Shown here one piece after another: positions 28,601-37,600 of a DNA stretch of 64,000 nt. Below the pieces are notes generated by a model, which saw nothing but the letters and a program-made list of their open reading frames with translations, was not told the DNA's origin and searched no databases. The stretch comes from Phoronis australis. Taxonomy: Eukaryota; Phoronida; Phoronidae. The translations under genes and the position numbers were made by a program. The DNA is taken from the NCBI GenBank assembly GCA_002633005.1, contig NMRA01000335.1, positions 124,001 through 188,000 on the forward strand, given 5' to 3'. Every line of letters starts with the position of its first letter. Position 1 is the first letter of the stretch.

Positions 28601-31600
28601 GCTTGCCAAATGTCACATAGATCCCTCTAGCAGTTTAGGAGATACAGCCGTAGATACCGATAAAAGAAGGAAAATTACCACTTGGGTGTGCCACACTAGG
28701 CCCGTCTGAAAACTAATGTCAGTTCATCTGCAATTTTTTTTAGAGATACTTGGAGTAGTTACATGTAGGCGGATAGAGATGTTGAATCGCTAGGTAGCAC
28801 AGAATACGTCAATCCGTAACAGAAACGCTGCCAAATTTCATGAAAAATCTACAAATTTTTTATGCACTCTGAAGGTACAGAAGTGAACCTAAAAATTAAA
28901 TTGCACCTAAAGGGCGCAGCAGTAGCCAGATTTGCCATGAAAGGTCGTCGTCTTCAGAGGACAAACCCTTGCCAAATTTCACAAAGAATTTGCACGGGAT
29001 TAAGAAAGTACAGCTGCGCACGCAAAAGACGATATCTCCAAGAGGGGCGCCTCAGCAGTGGGACCGACCGCTAAATGTCATCAAAATCTGCCGAGGGACT
29101 CCCAAAATACAAACGAAGACGGAAAATTATAGAATTGCTAGTAGGTGGCACACGGATCTCGTCCGCCAAAGGTAGTCGATAGCCGCCGTCTTCAACCTAG
29201 AAGCACTTAATTATGTCACTATTCATGGGCATCTATTTAGGGGTTTCGGAGATACAGCCTCGGACAAGTGCCCAGACAGAGATGACGGCAATATTCACCC
29301 ACATATGTATAATAATATTGAAACGAGAGCATATTCTCAGTAAAACTGAATATCACTCATAAGTTTAAAGCAAGTCTGAAGTCTTCCAAATCTGCAAATG
29401 GGCTAGCATGAGTATCGAGCTAGGTCGGCTGGTCGAAGGAAAATCCGCCCCCTTCAAACACCAGCATCCACTTTTTAGCTCCTTTGTTTATAGTCGACCC
29501 CACACCACATTTGAATAAAATCACCAAAATAGGATTTCCATTAAATAAATTCTGCACTAGCCTTCGAAAATTATTATTGGGTCGTAATGAACAGTTGCCT
29601 GGTTTAAATTTAGAGATACGGGTGCTTTTATGTTAAAAATACACAATGAAAGTTTTAGATTCTGTAATAAAACAGTGAATTTGACTTTGTACCGCCAGTT
29701 ATATGGGACATTCCCAATAGAAACTCAACTACGTTCCTTTAATTGTTAGCGCATACGTGGACTCATTGTCCTCCCCTCTGCTACTTAATCTTCACTGTTA
29801 CATCAAGTTTTAGTGTAGATTTTGCGCATACCGGCAATAATTGGATAGAACGCACATACGAAAAGTGAACTATATGCTGAATTCTAATATCGCTGAAAAT
29901 ACACAGAACCCTTAAATGCAACGCACCTAATTTAAATACTTTGTCCCAAAATATTTTCATGGAAAAAAGGACTCAGTATTTTGGTGCATGTTTAGAAGGT
30001 ATCATAAAAATAGCTTACAATGAAAATAAACTGATCCAGTAATACATGTACAACATCAGTGAGTAAGCGTAAGTCTCCGATTGTATCCGAAATGTCACGA
30101 AATCAGGTAGTTTCTCCTTGGAGCGCTTGCATTAGACTTTGTTGAAATCAGTTTTGCTTTAGGGCCTACTAAACCAAGAACATCACGATACCGCATCACT
30201 GCTAAGAATGTCGTGGCTTGCATCTGTATTCCACTGAGTATTCGTCTAAATACATAATCGCCTACATTGTGTGCATTGGAAAAACAATTGTAGTATTAGA
30301 AAATCAGCGTCTCTTAGGTTTGGAAATCTTTCTTTCAAAAAGAATGGCGTTGGCGGCAGGTTGTCTTAACCAGTGAAGTCGACAGACCCATCTTCCACAA
30401 GAAACCAGTTGGCGTCGCAAAGTTTGGTTAGTTACTTAACTGTTACTGTAAACTAACCTGATGTCAAAAACGAAGTTTGAAGAAAGACCACCTATTAGTA
30501 TAAATGTGGTTTAGACTTTTTTGTCGAGTTAAAATATCTGCGCTTTGGTACAATTGAAAGTTCCTTGAGACCATGATCGTCACATATAACCAATTCGGTC
30601 AAGTCAAATGATTGAGCCTCATAACGAGCAATAAAAAAACTGTCAGTTCTTCAAAGCCCACTTCGACCTTGCGTACGAAACAAGTTTAGGATCCAGTTCA
30701 ATACGGTTTCGCTCAGTCGAAATAAGATTGCATGAGGGTTTAGTGCGTCTTTAGATTAAATTACAAAATACTTGGTGACCAGAGTCAACGTATCCTAGAC
30801 GTTCTCCCAAGTATGGACTCCCCATACGTTGTAAAAAACAGTTCTGATAATGTTAGCGACTAAGTGAGAAAATCTTAACAAATGCCTTACCAACCGCTTC
30901 TGGAGTAACAAGAGTTACGTTCGCTATTGGCTCTTCGACAGGTAGATCGCAGTAGAGTGAGGTGGACAGATTTTCAAGACCAACATTCGTCAGATTCACG
31001 TACACAGGGAACAGTCCAAGCTCGTTGAAAACAGCGTCAACAAAAATTCGTTTATCACGCACCACGGTGACACTAATATCGTATCCTAATCCCGAGTAAC
31101 ACTGCTCAGCCTGAATGCACGTTACGAAACTATCGTCTAAATTAGGTACTATCTCCAACATTTGACTTACAGTCTCAATGTATAGCATGTCTCCGGGAAA
31201 AACTGAAAATGTTCGGGGTTTGTTTATCGATTTAACTGTCATTGAAAGATTTCCATCGAAGTTACGATCGAGCAGAGTGTTACGGACGGTGTAGTTAAGA
31301 TTCATGCGGAAACTTGTCGAAACTTCTTTCTGCCTTTTCAATGCAAGGCTGTAAAGAGTTTTACTTTCCCAGTAATTTGGCTGGTTGACGTCGCATGGCG
31401 TTGTCGTGCATTCGTTTGATCGATAACAATAGCTGGTGCCTGGGCCACAAATCGGTTGAACAATCTGGTGGAAACAGATACAAGGTTTTGTTTTAGACAC
31501 AAACGGCAAAAGTCGTCAACGTTTCAGCGAAAGAGAGCGCAAAAGATGAGAAACACGTTCGGTAATTGCCAAATATTTTCATATCAGAGGTTATCACAAG

Positions 31601-34600
31601 CGAGAAACTACAAATGGTCGATAACAAACTTATAATGTCAGGCCAAAGTTATCTTGAGAAACACAGTCATTTTAATGGTTTTAGGTAAATAAAACCACGC
31701 TTAAACTTCCATGCTAATAGGACAGGCAGAAACAAGACTGAACACAGGGGGGGGGCAATTTCAGTTGTTGTGTTCATTCTTAGAAATGATGAGTGTGGAC
31801 CCGTTACATGCCGTTTTTCAGCTGGACATTTAAAACAATTCATTTTAAATGACGTAATCTTTGTTAAAATGACACAGGCATTAACATCAGGTTCGGTCCT
31901 CAAAGGTGAAGATCCTTAGACAGTACCAGTATAAGCGGCTGGGCTGCTCTCCGGTTGCTTTTGTGGCTGGGCTACCTATACCAATATTAGGTTCTTCACT
32001 TCTCTGTAGCCCTTGTCCCACTTCTGAGGACCGAAATTGATTTTCTTGCTTTTGCCACTTTAACAGTAAATCATCTGAGACAAAAAGATGCCTTAACACT
32101 TTTTACAGGAACCGCATCTCTTAATTCTTTGCCAAATTGTGGTCGATGTACCACATTAAAGTGGTTTCCTCCTTTGGATAGATTTCCCAACCATTTTCAA
32201 CCCTAAGTAAACGTTTTAACTCTTGTGATGGTCGCAATGCACGACCACTAAGAGTTAAATGGTCGCGGTGGTTCACAATATAAAAACGACCACTAGAGTT
32301 AGAATTGTCGCAATGGTTCGAATTGTAAGAACAATTTAAAGTTAAGACAATAGCATTGGTTCGCCATATACGGACGATAACTAAGAGTTACAGGCACATA
32401 ATCTCCAACGAAGACTACACTCCAAAAAAGCAAATACATGTATGAGAGATAGAGTACCTGTATTCGGATCGAGTGGAAATTCTCTCCAATTGGGCACATT
32501 GGGTATGAGCATGTTAACAATGGAGAAGCTACATGTATGTGACGAAACGATTCTCACCTTGACTGTGTATTTCTTGTCTTTGTTACCAGCATTGTCATTT
32601 AGTTTCAGAGTCAGCTCACTGATATACCCGGCATAATGAAATGTCATACTTGGGATGTACATACCAATGACGCCGGTTGTGTTCAGTGGATTTGTAAAAG
32701 CCCGAGAAAAATTTGTAGCCATCTTACGAGGATCCATTTTATATCTCACGGACCCTGAAAAGTATTATCCAAATATTAGTGTTGTTACAACAACCATAGA
32801 TTATAGACTATAGTCTATGCAACAACGAAACACAACTGTGGACAATTTATGAACGCAACCATCCGCCATTGTTAAGGTGCAGTTAGTGTGATTACCATGG
32901 TGCAGTATTTTCATCGTCACCACAACTACGACGATAATCAAGGTCATCGTAATCGCCAATTTTCCCCGTCAAGGCGACGGAACAGTTGCCAGACATAATA
33001 ATGACGATCGTGATTTTTTTTGTTGACTATCATCATTATCATCACCGCCCTTATCATCACAACCACCACTACCAAGCCGACTTTCATAAAAAATTAAGTT
33101 TTGATGCACATCACTTACCGTTGCGAAATTGATCTCATACACGTAGTGTGCCTTAATTAGTAAAATTGCATATAATTTCAGGGCTACGGAACTACTGGTA
33201 GTCAGTACGTTATTGGCAGAGACCAGGCTCTCTTACTTGCCTCGTCACATCGTGTAATTTCATGCCCCTAGCACGGAGTCAACGAATAATAAACTGTTTC
33301 TTCTTTGCAAGCTAGAAACTTACTTCCCTTTGAGTAAAGAACAAGTTGAGACCAATTTTAAAGCGTTAAGTAGTCTAAATAAAAATTTGCGGAACGCGGA
33401 TCTATAGCTGTTTTAATGAGTTAAACACTGAAAGCATTGTGAGCATTTCAAAAATAATTTGAAATTTATCCTGAAAGTCAGTCAAAAGTTAGCATGGATG
33501 TCGGACAGTTTCCGGACGAGAGTAGAATGTTAGCATCTTATACTAAAAAAGCTCGTCATTTCTGGAAATGTTTAACTCATACCGCACGACAGTCCAGCGC
33601 TCGACTTTGTTTCCCCAATGATTATTCTGAATGTACTACGACTGTTTAGCTACATCTATCTTTCTGCCGCCCTTGGCTTTTTTACACCAGCTTCCATTAG
33701 CACAACACAATGCGGTATGCTTGGTGTAGACCAAAGACACCCACGTTTCTAAGATGTGATAATAATACATCATTGCAAACTATTACAGCTGGTCTAAGAA
33801 CACGTATATCATACGTCTAAGCAAGAAACTAACTTACCTCCACCATCGGTGAAAGATTGACGTGGCATACTCTGGTCAAAAAGAGGATCAACCGTATATT
33901 GAATGGATCCCGTAAAGGCGACTTCAAGTGGCGTTAGTAAATTCACTCCAGCCGCAGGGGGACAAATTAACTGACTTGTAATGTCCGTATTCTCTAGAAC
34001 CTTAAAAATTATTTTATTCTTTTCATTACGCATCCCATACAAATGCACTCCTGTGCAAAGGACAATCAGAGCACTGAGCTACAGAGTATCCACCAGGTTT
34101 ATGATTGCGTGTGCTGAATGACAGCGTACTGGACTGGCGGCGACATAAAAATTTGAATTTCTACAGGCAGGATTTTGGGCCCATCGCCTTCAGTTGGATC
34201 GGCGGCCTCATCTCTAAACCTAGATTCTAGTAAAAATGTCATGGGAACAAAATGGCGTCGTGTCAAGAATGAGTTAGAAGCACGTGGCAGTTAAGTGGGA
34301 GGCCAATCACGGTCATAGAGCTGCCGTCGTTTGTCATTTTTGTCTTGATCGGATGAAAAGCTATACGAACAGGCTACAAATTATCAAGAGTCAAGAGCTG
34401 CAAACAAGGGGTGACATCGTAGGTGTTGAGCAAAAAAAACAATCTGACCACCTCAAGACGACTGGGGGGCGGGGGGGCACTTGACACAATGACATGGAAA
34501 AAAACAAATGCTATGTCAACTTGACGTCAGTTGCTAGTTGGAACAACCGTCAAACTGTAAAGTAATGAAATCAAATCAGTATAAGTAACACTCAACATGC

Positions 34601-37600
34601 TGTGTTTTTATTAGTGTAAACTAACATTACCGGTACGCGCAAGTACACACGTCAAAGGTTGTGATTTGCCACGTGAACAGTCTGGGTGAAGTATTTGAAA
34701 ATATGTCGAAAAAATAAAAGACACTTAAGAATTCGAAGCTTTGAGTTGCGTAGACGAAATCATATCACACTCGGCATAATCATTCCGCGTATCGACGGAG
34801 ACCGAAGTGACATTAAAGATAGAAATGTAGCATTATTTTCTATGGGGAAGTGCGCTAGTGATTTTGAAACAAACATTGTCTTTCATTACGTCAGTAGCTT
34901 CTCATTCATTCAGTCTTTCGGCTTTACTTTCCACAAAACTTAATCCAGCTCTACAGATTCAGCTTTTTGCCGGTAGATGGCAGAGCAAGCAAAAGTTATT
35001 CTTTTCAATTAAAAAATGACATAACTTGAGTGTTCTCGCAAGAGAAACCTACCGCTGCTGGGAATTCTGTATTCAAACTAGTTGTTGCAGTGATGGATAC
35101 ATATTCCGAAATGAATGTTTTTAGCTTGAAATTGTTTTGACGTGGCAGCACTGCTCTAGTCTCTTTTGGTAGATTTCAGTGTTAAAGAAACCATTTACTT
35201 TGCAGGTTTGAATAAGTGAGTAAACCTTTCTGAATACATTAATTTTACCAAGGAGTGTACTCTACATTCCTTGATTTTACCATCTTTTTCTAATTGGTAG
35301 GTATTTGTGAGACAAGTTTCGAGTGAAACTCTGGACTTTGAAAGACCGTTCGGGTAGATGTTACCGCATCGCCACTGCCCGTCCAACGTTTTCCATGATT
35401 CTCTGTACGGAAATAACTCATCCATTTTCTGATATATTGAGACGTGATGAACGCCGTAATTCTTATACACTGATGACCCCGAATGACACGTTCCCATACT
35501 CAAGTGAAACTAAGCGAACAAATACACTGTTTTTGTGGAATGTCCTTCGAATTTTGGTGGGAACGTTTGATGCTGCTAGTCATAATACATAATGATGTGG
35601 AGTCATTTTCCATATGAGGCTTGGCGACAATGCAGAAAGTTGATATCGTTGTACTCATGAAGATAAATCATGGGCGGCGCACCATAGGGGAATGGGTAGG
35701 GCCGGAGGGGGGGCCTTTAGCCCCCCACTTTTTTCAGTGGTCTGGCGCCCATGGTCTATGGATGGTGCACCACAGCTGAAGGGGGCTGGGAGGCTATAGC
35801 CCCCACTTTTTTCAGTGCTGCGCCGCCCATGTAAATACAGGTTAAACGCAATATGAAATCTGTGAAATTTGCACCGATAATTTCCGCTTACTTAGCAAGA
35901 TAACACATGAGCTAAAATTTGAAACACTGTTCACTGTTTAGACTCTGAAGAGTTTCTGCAAACTTTTCGGAGACCGCTGATCAAGATGAACGTTTATTCA
36001 GTGCTCCTGTAGAGTGCATGTTCTCCGTTCCAGCATGATCTAAAAGCAAGTGGCAAGTTTACTAGGAATTAACACTTTCATGTCCCCGAAATCAAAAAAC
36101 GCCGTAGTTGCGTGAATCGGGGCAGGTTTCAAATTGCTTATACAGGTATTTGCCTAATGAGTAAGTTCGGAGCTTCACTAGTCGTATACACTTGCAAAAT
36201 CAATGGATGCGAGGAGTTCTCGCCGCAAGTGTCACAGGAGTGTATAACCGTTTAAGGAATATCGCTTCTCAGGGCCTGAGCTAAACGGCTAATTTTTCTA
36301 CTCAAAATCGAACTCGAAACTATTGTTGACGTGCTACTTATGTGTGAACTTGAGCTAAATGTCAATTATTCGGTGGCCAGTAAATTATGTTTGATGTACA
36401 CGAGCTTTTAGTTACACTAAATGACCCCATTCGAGCTACAAACTCGAGTGAAACATCGACATTTCGAGCCTACAGTAGCGAAGTCGTCAAGTGCAAATCA
36501 GATTAGACGGTTATTCACGCGCGAGCCGTTATGTACTCCAATATGCAATAATAAACGTCCATCTTGTGTTCCAACAAATGTAGAAAAGGAAACGACAAAC
36601 ATAATTGTTTGTAAAGTTGGATTTCAAATAATAAGATCTGACCACTTTGTTAATGCGACCTTCTGTCCACCTAATTGACTGTAAATTGAACTTGAAGAAA
36701 CGTAAGAGAATCAACTTTTACTCACCTGAATATTGCCTTCTTCGTGGACAGCGTTACCCATCCAATCCTTGGCATCAACGTAAATTCTGTGCAAGCCAAC
36801 GCCTCCGAATTGAATACCAGCAAATGTTAGATTGTATTGGACTGTTCGTCCTGAATATTCCGTGGGAGGCAATGAATTGCTCGGTAACCGCATGATAACA
36901 TCTGTGGTCGTAATTCCGATGGCAGTTATGGAAACGCTTAAGTTGTCGTATTCGTGAACTTGTTGATCTGTGAAAAGAATAATTCTGTGTCAAAAATGAA
37001 ATTGACAATTCATCAACATATACGTCTTGGACGAACACAATCAACCATGCATTGAAAATGTTTCGTATGCTCAACATTACTCTGCACTAGAACAACAAAT
37101 GCAAAACTCATCTTAATAATTGAGCTCAAATGCCCGCCCTTTCTGCTTTGTTCTTCGTCATAAAATGACATTTATCTACAGCGCAATCTTGTTTTATTGA
37201 CTGCAAATTAGCTTCGGGACACGAAACTTGCTGGTAAGGAAGACACGTACTCAAATCTTTCCTAGCTGTTGTTTTGAAAAAATAAACCTTACCTTAGCTC
37301 TAAGGACTTTTTTAGTAAGTGTGATGCAGTCCAACTGAATAGGTTCAATGTTTCTGATTATAAAATGACAAACAAAGAGGCTGTGGCGTAACATTCCAAT
37401 GTATGAAATGCAATGCGAACATGTTCCACGTTCAAGTTAGTCTACAGGCGCTTGAGTTTATTAACCGATCACCACTGACGTCACTCTTGAATACTTTAAG
37501 AAAGGTTGGACACTCAAAATGTGTTTGCTCAGAATTTTCTACTCAAATGTGCATGGAACTCCAGGAAACTAGCATCGAACACACCTTCTTTTATTTGATC

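Larger units (their letters stand above)
20166..30890 (-). other. Receptor intron 6 (10.7 kb)
   Basis: Joins exons 6 and 7, which share a split codon. It contains the nested gene (26371-28206), the unexplained plus-strand cluster (22.2-24.7 kb), the 86-bp tandem repeat, a foldback element (23.2 kb), the G/C-homopolymer element (27.4 kb) and the decayed array at 28.5 kb. 20.2-21.9 and 29.4-30.9 kb hold nothing I recognise. Confidence 0.65.
34001..36725 (-). other. Receptor intron 3
   Basis: Contains the paired GGGCGGCGC elements (35669-35831) and a loose relative of the TACTCGAAA MITE family (36290-36480). The minus-strand open frame at 35195-35503 (102 codons) has no recognised domain. Confidence 0.5.

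Noticed and set aside
35195-35503. 102-codon minus-strand open frame
   Set aside because: No recognised domain, no in-phase link to receptor exons 3 or 4, no homologue known to me.
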